Positions 26,450 to 36,032 of a DNA stretch of 64,000 nucleotides are shown here, one piece after another; within the stretch, counting starts at the first letter, position 1, and every line of letters begins with the position of its first letter. The notes under the pieces were generated by a model. It did no database searches and had not been told where the DNA came from. It was given only the letters and a program-made list of their open reading frames with translations. The stretch covers positions 806,001-870,000 of the forward strand of contig NZ_AOGX02000015.1 in assembly GCF_000332475.2 (NCBI RefSeq), read 5' to 3'. A program made the position numbers and the translations under genes. Origin of the DNA: Leptospira yanagawae serovar Saopaulo str. Sao Paulo = ATCC 700523 (GTDB lineage: Bacteria; Spirochaetota; Leptospiria; Leptospirales; Leptospiraceae).

Positions 26450-26785
26450 ATGAAATACCTTTTACTATCCATTTTTAGTTTAACACTTTTTACAAATTGT
26501 GTGACCACTCCTATACCTGGTTACTTTTTCTCATATACGACACACCATTTAAACGGTGACGCAACTGGCAATATGGTGACATCTGCAAAATTAGAAAAAT
26601 CAGGTAAGTCTTGCAGTTTTTCAGGATTCATTGTGAACGTTTTCTTTTTTGGTGCGGGAAACTCAATTGAAGAAGGTGCACAACATGCAAACATCAAAAA
26701 AATTGCCGTTGTGGATCGAGAGTCTTTAACCATTTTACCGTTCGGACTTTTTTATCGCGAATGTGTGATTGTTTGGGGGGAATGA
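26450..26785 (+). CDS. TRL-like lipoprotein 3
   Basis: 111 residues from the ATG at 26450; GGAG lies seven bases before it, whereas the ATG at 26444 is too close to that GGAG. Lipobox LFTNC. The core GKSCSFSGFIVNVFFFGAGNSIEEGAQHANIKKIAVVDRESL...ECVIVWGE is the most diverged of the three and has lost the FGDAS element, with extra hydrophobic residues in its place. Followed 3 bp later by a GTG-start outer-membrane protein gene. Confidence 0.82.
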   Translation: MKYLLLSIFSLTLFTNCVTTPIPGYFFSYTTHHLNGDATGNMVTSAKLEKSGKSCSFSGFIVNVFFFGAGNSIEEGAQHANIKKIAVVDRESLTILPFGLFYRECVIVWGE

Positions 26786-26788
26786 TTC

Positions 26789-27799
26789 GTGTCCCATAAC
26801 AAATTGATCCTCACTTTGGTAATGATGTTTCTTTCCTTTGGTAATCTTTTTGCCAAAGAATATGATTCCACACATGAATTACCAGAAGTAAGACAACCTG
26901 ACAAACATAGAGTTTATTTAAGAATTACGGATGGATATGGTAATTTAAAATTTCCAGTCCAGAATCGTATCCAGAATGAAGTGATCACCAGTTTTTTAGT
27001 GAATGATGTATTTACCTATCAAACATCAGGTAACTACTCTAAACTGGATGATGCTTATTCCTCGACTTCAGGTCAACGCGAGCTTGAGTATCGATATATG
27101 GATAAATTTCGTTTTTTTATAGAAAATCGAAACTTAGCAAATATTGATCCAGGCCAAAGTGATTCTAGATTATTACAATTTCGAGAAAGATATAATGGCA
27201 TTGGGGTTGGTTATTTTCATCCATTGTCTCCGAATCTCAGTGTAGGTGTGAGTTTGCGACAAGTAGATATCGAACAATTAACCAAAAGACAAGTTTTGTT
27301 TTATGATTTTGGATTTAGAAATTTCAATTCGATCTCAATCTTGAATCCAATTTCAAGAGAATTTACAATGAGGGCCCAAGGGATAACACCAGGAATCCAT
27401 CTCGAGTTTAAACCATTAAGATGGTTTGAGATTCATTTTGGAAGGCAAATGTTTAATCTTTCTGGTACGGAAAGTCAAAATTATGCAACTTACTTAATCG
27501 AAAGAACAAGAAATATTGTCTCTCAAGAACAAGGTGCGGTAGCCTTTTCAAATGGGACCGTTAGTTATACTGGAGAAAAGTCTAATTTGGATTTTGTTTT
27601 CCGTTTCTCATCTTGGTTTGCAACAAAATGGGGGTATAGTATCGAAAGGTATACGATGAAGTATAAGAATTATGCTTATCTAAATGAAAGTATAGCATCT
27701 TCTTTATTTTATTCTGCTATTGATAGAACTCAAAAACAATCGTTTCAACTTGATTCTATCAACCTTTCTCTAGAATTTTCTAAAAGTTTTGGTGAGTAA
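26789..27799 (+). CDS. Predicted outer-membrane beta-barrel protein
   Basis: 336 residues from a GTG start, with a run of Gs (GGGGGG) about eight bases upstream. The signal peptide is about 1-22 (cleavage near LFAKE). The remainder alternates polar and hydrophobic residues with many aromatic girdle residues (RVYLRITDGYGNLKF, YNGIGVGYFHPLSPNLSVGVSLRQVDI, LRWFEIHFGRQMFNL), as in a beta-barrel of about 14-16 strands, and ends in SLEFSKSFGE. No named family recognised. Tight spacing links it to the three TRL genes; a terminator follows. Confidence 0.75.
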   Translation: MSHNKLILTLVMMFLSFGNLFAKEYDSTHELPEVRQPDKHRVYLRITDGYGNLKFPVQNRIQNEVITSFLVNDVFTYQTSGNYSKLDDAYSSTSGQRELEYRYMDKFRFFIENRNLANIDPGQSDSRLLQFRERYNGIGVGYFHPLSPNLSVGVSLRQVDIEQLTKRQVLFYDFGFRNFNSISILNPISREFTMRAQGITPGIHLEFKPLRWFEIHFGRQMFNLSGTESQNYATYLIERTRNIVSQEQGAVAFSNGTVSYTGEKSNLDFVFRFSSWFATKWGYSIERYTMKYKNYAYLNESIASSLFYSAIDRTQKQSFQLDSINLSLEFSKSFGE

Positions 27800-27815
27800 A
27801 ATACTCTAAAACAAG

Positions 27816-27844
27816 CCTAACAGGTTCATTCCTGTTAGGTTTTG
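27816..27844 (+). terminator. Rho-independent terminator
   Basis: CCTAACAGG (27816-27824) pairs with CCTGTTAGG (27831-27839) across a 6-nt loop, followed by TTTT. It lies 17 bp after the beta-barrel gene and ends the TRL operon. Confidence 0.8.
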
Positions 27845-28072
27845 CCTTCACCTTGGCTTCTGGCTACTATCTATCATCTTCCGCTTTCTTAATTTTGAAC
27901 CAATTTTCTGAGTTGAATGGGTTTCTGTGCCCATGGATTGATCCCAAAAGGTACCCTGAAATGGATTGCCAATCTTTCGTTTTTCAATTAAATTTGGATA
28001 TAAATTGATTTCAACACAGATTAGCGAACCGAAACGACTTGGTTCGTATGTTATTCATTTGGAGGATTTTAG

Positions 28073-28324
28073 ATGAATCGACACATAATAAAAATCATGT
28101 TCCTGATTTTATTGGTAATGATCACCAATGTGACGTACGCGGGACCAGAAGCAAAGATGAAAAGTGAAGTCTACCTTCCCAATGATCCAAATAAAAAGAA
28201 GGTCGGTGAAGAGTGTAAGTCCTCCGATGAATGCCAAAAACATCATGAATGCAAAAGTGATGGAGAAAAGAATGTATGTACAGAGCCTCCAAGGCCAAAG
28301 TTACCGCCGGGTGTTGTAACCTAA
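28073..28324 (+). CDS. Small secreted Cys-rich peptide
   Basis: 83 residues. A signal peptide (about 1-23, ending VTYAG) is followed by a charged linker and a compact core EECKSSDECQKHHECKSDGEKNVC with four cysteines, then a Pro-rich tail. The four-Cys spacing resembles small disulphide-stapled domains. GGAGG precedes the ATG at good spacing, which strongly supports translation. No family recognised; it stands alone between a terminator and the next membrane protein. Confidence 0.72.
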   Translation: MNRHIIKIMFLILLVMITNVTYAGPEAKMKSEVYLPNDPNKKKVGEECKSSDECQKHHECKSDGEKNVCTEPPRPKLPPGVVT

Positions 28325-28355
28325 TTACATTTGGGTATCGTACTCAAGAATCGCA

Positions 28356-29384
28356 ATGGATTTGGTATTCACTAAATTTTCACGGTTCGATTTTGTTTTT
28401 ATCATTGGGATCACTCTCCTTGCCAGTGTGATGGCAGGAGTCACTGTGATTTGGCCATTACTTTTTATTCCTATGTTAACAGTCCATAGTTGGCTTTTTG
28501 GATATGAACATTTATGGTCTACTTATACTAGGTTACTCTTCCATTCAGATGATCGAAAAAAATTTTGGCCATTGGTATTGATTGTACCTCCCATTCTGTT
28601 TCTTATCCTATTAAAGGTGGGCGCAAATTGGGGACTGAAGGGAATTTTTCTACTTTATTTTGTTGGTCAATTTTATCACACCGTACGTCAAAGTTGGGGC
28701 ATATTGCAATCTTACAGACGTAATGCGGGAGGTCTTTCTTGGGATTCGGAAGTTTTGTCTGAAGTAACGGTATGGTCTGTTCCTATTTGGGGTTTTCTTT
28801 ATCGGTGTTCCCAAAGGCCAGACGAATTTCTTTTCCAAGAGTTTTGGCTTCCACCAGTTCCTAAATTCGTTGTTGATTTAGTGGGTGTGATCACACTTAT
28901 GCTTTGGTTGTATTGGGTTTATTCTCGAATCATATCCTTTAGGCGAGGTAAATTGCCAATGGGGCATAGTATATTTATGGTTTCCCATTTTTTTGTTTTT
29001 TTTGTCGGTTATATTTTCATCGATGAGTTGTGTTCTGGTTGGTTACTCGTCAACGTTTGGCATAATGTCCAATACATCGTCTTTGTTTGGGTTTACAACC
29101 GCAGTCGATTTCGATTGGGCATAGATCCAAAGGCAAAGGTTTTATCTTGGCTTTCGCAGGTGGGTAGTGGGAATGCGATTCTCTACTTTTTGTTCACAAT
29201 CACACTCGCTTTACCAATCTACTATTTACTTCCAGAGCTGGGATATTCACTGGATGAATTTTTTAAAAGACAACTCGTACCGATGTCTGTAGTTCTTGCG
29301 ATGTCACTTACCTTCCACCATTATATCATAGACGGGGTAATATGGAAGGGTAGGAATAACACAGTTTCTATTTTTCATACTTGA
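28356..29384 (+). CDS. Polytopic membrane protein with conserved histidines
   Basis: 342 residues with about eight helices. Histidines occur at helix ends in patterns suggestive of a metal-binding membrane protein: FYHTVRQSWG (about 109-118), VWHNVQY (about 235) and FHHYIIDGVIWKGR (about 320-333). This recalls di-iron membrane oxidases or desaturase-like proteins, but the canonical HxxxH / HxxHH set is not complete, so no enzyme is claimed. It starts 31 bp after the small Cys-rich gene. It is followed by the second copy of the 70-bp repeat. Confidence 0.65.
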   Translation: MDLVFTKFSRFDFVFIIGITLLASVMAGVTVIWPLLFIPMLTVHSWLFGYEHLWSTYTRLLFHSDDRKKFWPLVLIVPPILFLILLKVGANWGLKGIFLLYFVGQFYHTVRQSWGILQSYRRNAGGLSWDSEVLSEVTVWSVPIWGFLYRCSQRPDEFLFQEFWLPPVPKFVVDLVGVITLMLWLYWVYSRIISFRRGKLPMGHSIFMVSHFFVFFVGYIFIDELCSGWLLVNVWHNVQYIVFVWVYNRSRFRLGIDPKAKVLSWLSQVGSGNAILYFLFTITLALPIYYLLPELGYSLDEFFKRQLVPMSVVLAMSLTFHHYIIDGVIWKGRNNTVSIFHT

Positions 29385-29396
29385 AATGAATCCCCT

Positions 29397-29466
29397 GCGC
29401 CCCGGATTGCAGCGGAAATCCTTTGCGTAAGCAAAGATTGGAGCGTAAAGCCGGAAATGTGCGCCC
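29397..29466. repeat. 70-bp GC-rich intergenic repeat, copy 2
   Basis: Same length and orientation as the copy at 25411-25480, with five mismatches. The hairpin loop differs (GTAA for GAGA) while both arms of the stem are kept, which points to selection or recent spread. Lies between the membrane protein and selO. Confidence 0.85.
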
Positions 29467-29496
29467 AAATCTTACATCAGAATCGGTCTAAAACTT

Positions 29497-30963
29497 ATGG
29501 CATCGTTATCGTTTCCCACTTTTCCCAATATAGAAAAAACCTACACAGCTCTTCCAAATTCTTTTTTCCAATTCACGAATCCAACTCCGGTTTCTTCACC
29601 TAACGTTCTTTTGTGGAATGATGATTTGGCAGAAGAGTTTTTGTTCGATCATTGGAGAAAAGATGATGTGGTCACAGCACAATTTTTTTCTGGCTCCAAT
29701 TTACCAGAAGCTATTAAACCTTTTGCTCAGGCCTATGCAGGTCATCAGTTTGGCCACTTTACAATGTTAGGTGATGGTCGCACAATAGTGATGGGAGAGT
29801 TTCAAAATCGAAGAGGGGAATGGTTTGATTTCCAATGGAAAGGATCTGGTAGGACAAAGTATTCGAGAAATGGTGATGGACGAGCAACAATCAGTGCCAT
29901 GGTGCGTGAATACATTATGAGTGAGGCAATGGCTGGGTTACAAATTCCAACGACTCGAAGTTTGGCCGTGGTAAAAACAGGTGAGCCAGTGCTGCGAGAA
30001 GAAATACAAGAAGGTGCGATCTTAACTCGAGTTGCTTCTAGTCATATTAGAGTCGGGACTTTTGAATATGCATACCAAACTTTATCCTTGGACGAGTTAG
30101 AGGCTTTGTTTCGTTATACGGTGAACCGGCATGCTCCAGAACTAATGGTTACTGAAAATCCTGCACTATCTTTTTTGGATTTTGTTATGAAAAGACAGGT
30201 AACACTCGTCACTAATTGGATGCGAGTAGGATTCATCCATGGAGTGATGAATACAGATAACATGAGTATAGCAGGAGAAACTATTGATTATGGACCCTGT
30301 GCATTTATGAATGGGTATTTTGGAAAACGCGTGTTTAGTTCAATCGATACAAATGGCCGTTATGCGTTTGCCAACCAAATGGGAATTGCACAGTGGAATC
30401 TTGCATGTTTGACCAATTCGCTTCTTCCACTCATTGATTCAAATGAAGAAACAGCAATTGAATTGGCGAAATCAAAACTAAACGAATTGGAAACTTGGTT
30501 CCAAGAAAGTTACATACGAATGTTAGGTGAAAAAATAGGTTTCCCTAATCTAACAGAAAAAGATTTACCATTACTACGGACCCTCTACCAGTGGATGCAA
30601 GACCGAGAAGCTGATTTTACAAATACCTTTCTTGTATTGGAAGGAGTTTATACACCCAAAGATTCAATATATGAAGATAGCCGCTGGAAGGATTGGGTAA
30701 AGGATTGGAGAGAAGAGAAAGAGAAACAAGGAATCCGAGAAGAAGATGCGATCAAACTCATGCGAAAATCGAATCCTAGTTTCATTCCAAGGAATCACTT
30801 GGTTGAAATTGCTCTTATAAATGTTCGCCAAGGGTATATGAGTGTTGCAGAAGATCTTATCAAACGGTCTCAGAATCCTTACATACGTGAGATGGGTTAT
30901 GATTATGGTGAAGAAGTCCCGAAAGGTGGTGATAGCAATTACCAAACATTTTGTGGGACATGA
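29497..30963 (+). CDS. selO: SelO-type protein adenylyltransferase (YdiU/UPF0061)
   Basis: 488 residues, the usual size. SelO is a pseudokinase-fold enzyme that transfers AMP from ATP to Ser/Thr/Tyr of proteins and is linked to redox stress. Conserved blocks are present: AYAGHQFGHFTMLGDGRTIVMGE (about 77-98), FDFQWKGSGRTKYSRNGDGRAT, VREYIMSEAM, SHIRVGTFEYA, FIHGVMNTDNMSIAGETIDYGPCAFM (catalytic loop and DFG-like Asp). The C-terminus ends FCGT, with a Cys near the place of the selenocysteine in some homologues. No operon partners. No clear ribosome binding site before the ATG. Confidence 0.95.
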   Translation: MASLSFPTFPNIEKTYTALPNSFFQFTNPTPVSSPNVLLWNDDLAEEFLFDHWRKDDVVTAQFFSGSNLPEAIKPFAQAYAGHQFGHFTMLGDGRTIVMGEFQNRRGEWFDFQWKGSGRTKYSRNGDGRATISAMVREYIMSEAMAGLQIPTTRSLAVVKTGEPVLREEIQEGAILTRVASSHIRVGTFEYAYQTLSLDELEALFRYTVNRHAPELMVTENPALSFLDFVMKRQVTLVTNWMRVGFIHGVMNTDNMSIAGETIDYGPCAFMNGYFGKRVFSSIDTNGRYAFANQMGIAQWNLACLTNSLLPLIDSNEETAIELAKSKLNELETWFQESYIRMLGEKIGFPNLTEKDLPLLRTLYQWMQDREADFTNTFLVLEGVYTPKDSIYEDSRWKDWVKDWREEKEKQGIREEDAIKLMRKSNPSFIPRNHLVEIALINVRQGYMSVAEDLIKRSQNPYIREMGYDYGEEVPKGGDSNYQTFCGT

Positions 30964-31170
30964 GAGATTGGGGTTTTTGAGGCAATGAGAATTGATACAC
31001 AATTACCAAGACTGAATTAAATTTTCCAGAATCATATTGAATAGTACTTATGATCAATACTTGTGCTGCGGAATACCAGACTATCGCAATTATCCAATTT
31101 TAAAATGATATTTCGAGTTTGTTTCTCGTTGTAAAAATATTTGAAAAACATGGACGTACTTACATAAAGT

Positions 31171-32166
31171 TCATCGATTTCCATCTACTGATTTCAAATT
31201 GTTGATCAAGACCTTATGGAATTCATTTGGTGATTCTAATTGAGGAATATGGCCAACTCCAGAGATCAAATGCAATTGGGAATTTTTGAGATAGGTTTGG
31301 ATTTTGTATGCATCTGATATTGGAGTGACTGTATCTAAATCCCCCCAAAGGATACCAATCGGCATCGTAAGTAGATTCGCATTTAACTTAAAATCCTTGG
31401 CTAGTTCATCATTGGAGTGAAAGATAAATTCTCCTAGCCAATCTCCTAAGAAAGCCGTGGTTCCTTTCAGTTGCATTGGCTTTTGGATTATCTTAACTTT
31501 TTCTTCCGTGATACAATCTGCAGAATGAACAAATTGGCTAAACAAAATCTTTGTTAGATGAGGATTTGTTGCAGTCACTTCGAGGATTCGATTGCGAAAT
31601 AAGGAAAAATTCCAAAATTTTTCCAGAAATGATGGTTCGGTAACAGTTGTTTCTTTTTTTTCTTCTAAGTTGACAGCGATATCAACGAGCTGTAATGAGA
31701 GGATACGGTTAGGTATTGTGAGTGCTGTATGTAAAGTTGCACCTCCGCCAAAGGAATGCCCCACGAAATGGAATTTTTGTACGCCGATTGCATCCAGGAT
31801 TGTCACCAATCGTTTCGCCTGTTCTTTAGAACTTAAATTTTTTGGTCCTGGTCTTTCCGAAAAACCAAAAGGTGGTAAATCAAAGGCAATAGCATAATAA
31901 CCGTTATTTGACAACTCTACCATCGTTTCCTTCCAAAGTTCACTCCATGATCCCATTCCATGGATGAGCACAACGGCTGGATTTTTTGGATCACCTAACT
32001 CTTGTATGTAGATTTTTACATCATTGCTTTGGACAAATCTGCCTGTCTTTGGAGCGATATCTTCTGGCGAGTATGATTCGCGAAAATACCGTAAACTTCC
32101 ATAAAAAACAAAAATCGATATGATCACAAAAAAAACAATGAGTATGAGATTTTTTATTTGTTTCAT
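31171..32166 (-). CDS. Alpha/beta hydrolase with N-terminal membrane anchor
   Basis: 331 residues. One N-terminal helix (about 6-26) anchors a typical hydrolase: oxyanion region VVLIHGMGSWSE, nucleophile elbow GHSFGGG (Ser about 135), acid in GILWGDLDTVTP and His in SGVGHIPQLE. The triad is complete. The substrate is unknown. It is the last of three minus-strand genes, 25 bp after the unknown secreted gene, so it may work with the DUF805/FAD/methyltransferase fusion, for example on a lipid or ester. Confidence 0.88.
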   Translation of the reverse strand: MKQIKNLILIVFFVIISIFVFYGSLRYFRESYSPEDIAPKTGRFVQSNDVKIYIQELGDPKNPAVVLIHGMGSWSELWKETMVELSNNGYYAIAFDLPPFGFSERPGPKNLSSKEQAKRLVTILDAIGVQKFHFVGHSFGGGATLHTALTIPNRILSLQLVDIAVNLEEKKETTVTEPSFLEKFWNFSLFRNRILEVTATNPHLTKILFSQFVHSADCITEEKVKIIQKPMQLKGTTAFLGDWLGEFIFHSNDELAKDFKLNANLLTMPIGILWGDLDTVTPISDAYKIQTYLKNSQLHLISGVGHIPQLESPNEFHKVLINNLKSVDGNR

Positions 32167-32191
32167 AAAATCCTAAGCTTTAAAATTTTTT

Positions 32192-33274
32192 TTAAAAATC
32201 GTAGATATGTTCTGTTTCAATATGTGATTCTTTTAAAATTTCTAACATTGATTTTAAGTATTGTACTTTTGTAACAAGTGCATATCGATTTTCACCAGGT
32301 CTAGTCAGAATGTCTTGCCGGAATAAAGTTGTAACGTTAGGAATCGTTGGTAAAGATTCTCCTTTTTTAACTAAAACAGTCACTAAAGTGGCGGATGTAT
32401 TCCCCGCGATCTCTTGTATTCCTACCGTTTTTCCAATTAGGATTGATTCCAAAGTTGGATGAAAGTCCGCATACCGAGGAATCAAATACACCGCGTGAAG
32501 AGGATCATTGTCATTTAAAACTTGGATTTTATCATTGGTGTCAATCCTTTCATTCAGAACAATAGCCGTTCCTAAAATTGGATCTTCATAGGTTGCCTTT
32601 GTTGCTTTTTTGATCAGAAAACCATACACAGCTTTCACAAAAATATCCGTAGTAAGATAATACCGTCTTTCCCATTTGCGAAGCATATGATCTCCGAATA
32701 GTGGGACTTCCAACCATAAAGATTTTAATTCGTTAAAGAAGTTGTATTCATACCAAGGTGTTTGCAAGATAAAGTCTACATATGACTGAGTAAACTTTGC
32801 GTTAAACTGATCTTCTTCCGTTAATGCTTTGTCTTCACTAAGGGATGTGACTCTTCCAATCATTGTCTCATAGATTTGTTTTGCACCGTATTCCACCGTT
32901 GTGCTTACTGTTAATACAACAATCATGAGATGGTATCCATAATTAAATTCATATGATTCCATAATTTGATCGGATACGATCATGTATGATTTCCAAAGTT
33001 GCAAAACATGTTCCCAATACGGAAATGTGCTTGAGGTTCGAGTTTTAAAATAGGTAGCTTGTTCGTTTGGACTATGTACTAGATACCATTCTGGAAAGGT
33101 TAAAAACGTTTGGTCTCCTGGACGAACATGTTCCTTGGGAGTCAAAATATTAGTTTCATTTACCATCCAATCATTGGAAACTTTTTCAATGTATTCCGTT
33201 TTTGATTGTTTGGACGTCCAAATGCAAATGCTTAGTGAAAAAGAAATGATAGTTGTGAAGATCAATCGACTCAT
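32192..33274 (-). CDS. Envelope protein of unknown family, coupled to the fusion gene
   Basis: 360 residues with an N-terminal hydrophobic signal or anchor (about 3-20, CIWTS could be a lipobox). The body contains LTFPEWYLVHSPNEQATYFK, YEFNYGYHLMIVVLTVSTTVEYGAKQIYE and RKWERRYYLTTDIFVKAVYGFLI, rich in aromatic residues, with a C-terminal beta-rich part. I recognise no family. Its ATG overlaps the stop of the fusion gene (33271-33274, ATGA), so translation is probably coupled and a shared function likely. Confidence 0.72.
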   Translation of the reverse strand: MSRLIFTTIISFSLSICIWTSKQSKTEYIEKVSNDWMVNETNILTPKEHVRPGDQTFLTFPEWYLVHSPNEQATYFKTRTSSTFPYWEHVLQLWKSYMIVSDQIMESYEFNYGYHLMIVVLTVSTTVEYGAKQIYETMIGRVTSLSEDKALTEEDQFNAKFTQSYVDFILQTPWYEYNFFNELKSLWLEVPLFGDHMLRKWERRYYLTTDIFVKAVYGFLIKKATKATYEDPILGTAIVLNERIDTNDKIQVLNDNDPLHAVYLIPRYADFHPTLESILIGKTVGIQEIAGNTSATLVTVLVKKGESLPTIPNVTTLFRQDILTRPGENRYALVTKVQYLKSMLEILKESHIETEHIYDF

Positions 33275-35877
33275 TTTGACACCTTTGTAAAAATCATTAA
33301 TACGTTGTCAGAAGGATCATCCTTCTGGAGTAACCTGGTTTGTCCTGCCTCGAAATGAAACTTCTTAAGGATCTCCACCCATTCATCAATCGAACGGAAT
33401 TTTTTAAATTCAGCAGATTCAAATTCCCAAGTTTCTTTTAATCCAGCGTTGAATACTGTATGGATAAGGGATACAAATCGAAACATCTCTGAATCTTTTA
33501 CATCATGATCCCTTAATATGAATTTGCCACCTACACGTAGGACTCGGTGTATCGATTGGATAAATGAATCCAATTTGTCTAATTTGATGTGATGTAATCC
33601 GATCAAACACGTTACAAGGTCTAAACTTTCGGTAGGAATTTCTTCACTGATTGGATCATAATCATTGAGAGGGAAAAAATTTCCTAATTTTTTGATTCCA
33701 CCTCTTTCTAAAATATCCGCGGGACTGAATTTTGGTGGAACTGAATTGATGAGATAAATTTTTTGATTTATTTTCAGTTTGTTTTTTAAAGTAGAAACAT
33801 ACCTACCTGTTGTTCCGATTTCCAAATAACCGTTGATCGTTGTTTGATTTCCCAAAAGTTCTAATATCTGTGACGATAATTCTTTTTTCTGTTTGAATAG
33901 CGCAGGTAAGGCATAGGTCAAATCCGCATGAAAAGGTTTCACCGAACTCAATTTTTCGACAATTTGTAAATAGATCTCCTTATCGGTTTTATATAGTTTT
34001 GTGGTATCATAAATTAACTGGAAAAACTTTTCTTCCGGATATAAGTTGAAGATCACTTGTAAGAAACGATAAAGGGCATCACTCCATTTCACATCAGAAA
34101 AAATACGATGGAAGTCTGAATCCGGTATTTCTGGTTTTGGTTTTTCATTGTAATATGTATCCCAGAAAATATTCCTAAATCTGAATTTGGGATCGAGTTT
34201 TTCTTTAAGAGCAAATATTTCTTTGTATTTTGGATAGGCTCTCTGAAACATTTCCCTTGAAGCATGGGTTTGGTAAGGTAGGTAATACGTACCTCCCGCA
34301 TCGATACTGGCATTCATTAATTCTCTAGTCCATATCGCAACTTTTAGTTTATCCGTTTCATTCACTTTTTGTTTGTAGTATAATACAAACGCAAAACTTT
34401 CCTTAGGTGCCCAGGATAAATACGTTTCTTCGTCTGCCTTTGCATGTCGAACCGAAATATTTACCATATTGACCTGATGGCGTTTTAAGATATCACACAA
34501 TCGATCTGAAAACACATTGAATTTTTCAATGGGAACAAAGTATTCTTGTAAAACATAGGTTGATTTTTCTCGTGCTGATGGTTCCAATTCTAAAACGTCA
34601 TACCCAGCCTCGTAATTCCTCCAGTGCACTTTTTTGGCCAAAAAGAGAAGGGGATCAACAATGTATTCACGTCTCCATTTTCCAAATGGTGACTCTGTAA
34701 AGTCCCAGAAAAAATATCTGTGAATTGGATATGATGCTTGTAATGGCATAAATCTAGACTTTACAGTTGGTTTGTCTAAGGTAAATTCCCAGCTAACAGA
34801 ACGTATGTTTTCATATTTGGGTGGATAAATATCCGCGTTATGAAAAATTACTTTTTTATCCTCTCGAACGCTGTATTTAAAAAACTGGAAGTATTGGTTT
34901 TTTTTCATTTTTTTGCTGACTTGTTTGACTTTGACATTGTCATCTAAATCAAACTCAACTGCGGTTATGATACCAACAGAATTATAACCGCCAATCATCC
35001 CTGCAAATATGTCTGAATTCTCTGTTCGGCCTGCTCTGACTAGACTACCATCAGCTAACAAAACATCAATTGACCGAACTGACAGAACAACAGGCCCTAG
35101 TCCCATATAACGACCATGGCAATTGACACTCAATGCTCCACCAACAGTGAAGTTTGCATAGGTTTGCATGATTTTGACAGAGAGGTCGTCCTTATCAATA
35201 TAATGTTGGATATCACACCAACGAATGCCAGATTGGACTTTGATTCGTTTTTCTGCAGGGTTGTATTCCAATACCTGATTGAGTTTTCTCATATCGATAT
35301 GGGTGGAACTTGGGCTTGCTGTCTGCCCACCCATACTAAATCTTCCACCTCCCACGGAAATTGGACCCGATGAATTTTTAATGATCGTAATCAGATCTTC
35401 CACTGACTCTGGTCGAATGACTTCCGAAACGATCACAGGATTGAGTCGGGTTACATCATTGATGATCATTTCTTTTGATTTTAGGTGAGGGATTGTTGTC
35501 CCATCATCGTTTTTATAATAATCAATCTCTGATCCAGGTACAGCGCCATATTGGTTGTCTTTCGTATCCCCTTTTTTGAATGCCAACAAGTAGATTACGA
35601 CTAACGGTCCAATGATGGGAATTAGCGTAAGTAAAATGGTGTTTCCTGACTTACCAATATCGTGGAATCGTTTTGCTGAAACCGCAAGGATTCCCCAAAG
35701 CATCAGTGGATAAATGATCCAAGTAGCACTTTCTCCTAAGAAATAGTCCAAAGTTTGGTAAAACACATAAAAGTTGGACCACATAAACAAAGAGGCAATC
35801 CAATATACCTTTCTATCAATTCGGCCTTTATAATTTAAGAGTAAGTATGTGACAGGTAGAAGCTGTTTGATTTTCAA
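33271..35877 (-). CDS. Three-part fusion: DUF805 membrane domain, FAD-linked oxidase, SAM methyltransferase
   Basis: 868 residues. Residues about 1-130 form a DUF805 domain with several helices (YKGRIDRKVYWIASLF, SAKRFHDIGKSGN). Residues about 140-590 are an FAD_binding_4 oxidase of the aldonolactone-oxidase type (GGGRFSMGG, VGGALSVNCHGRYMGLG, GMIGGYNSVGIIT). A linker leads to a class I methyltransferase (about 680-868) with EIGTTG as a modified SAM motif I, LDLVTCLIGLHHI and LRVGGKFILRDHD. The order of domains in one chain is unusual. It probably acts at the inner face of the membrane. It leads a three-gene operon with overlapping start/stop. The substrate is unknown. The reading is continuous with no sign of a frame error. 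Confidence 0.88.
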   Translation of the reverse strand: MKIKQLLPVTYLLLNYKGRIDRKVYWIASLFMWSNFYVFYQTLDYFLGESATWIIYPLMLWGILAVSAKRFHDIGKSGNTILLTLIPIIGPLVVIYLLAFKKGDTKDNQYGAVPGSEIDYYKNDDGTTIPHLKSKEMIINDVTRLNPVIVSEVIRPESVEDLITIIKNSSGPISVGGGRFSMGGQTASPSSTHIDMRKLNQVLEYNPAEKRIKVQSGIRWCDIQHYIDKDDLSVKIMQTYANFTVGGALSVNCHGRYMGLGPVVLSVRSIDVLLADGSLVRAGRTENSDIFAGMIGGYNSVGIITAVEFDLDDNVKVKQVSKKMKKNQYFQFFKYSVREDKKVIFHNADIYPPKYENIRSVSWEFTLDKPTVKSRFMPLQASYPIHRYFFWDFTESPFGKWRREYIVDPLLFLAKKVHWRNYEAGYDVLELEPSAREKSTYVLQEYFVPIEKFNVFSDRLCDILKRHQVNMVNISVRHAKADEETYLSWAPKESFAFVLYYKQKVNETDKLKVAIWTRELMNASIDAGGTYYLPYQTHASREMFQRAYPKYKEIFALKEKLDPKFRFRNIFWDTYYNEKPKPEIPDSDFHRIFSDVKWSDALYRFLQVIFNLYPEEKFFQLIYDTTKLYKTDKEIYLQIVEKLSSVKPFHADLTYALPALFKQKKELSSQILELLGNQTTINGYLEIGTTGRYVSTLKNKLKINQKIYLINSVPPKFSPADILERGGIKKLGNFFPLNDYDPISEEIPTESLDLVTCLIGLHHIKLDKLDSFIQSIHRVLRVGGKFILRDHDVKDSEMFRFVSLIHTVFNAGLKETWEFESAEFKKFRSIDEWVEILKKFHFEAGQTRLLQKDDPSDNVLMIFTKVSK

Positions 35878-36032
35878 AAAATCTCTCCTAGAGGGTTCAT
35901 CTCTAAATGGTTCGAGTTAAATTGCAATAAAAAATGAATCAATTTTTTTCGTGTTCCCAGATGTGGGATTCCATTTGAGACGTTAGACGATAAGAAATCT
36001 AAGATGTTCAAAGTGACCGATTGGTAGGGAAA

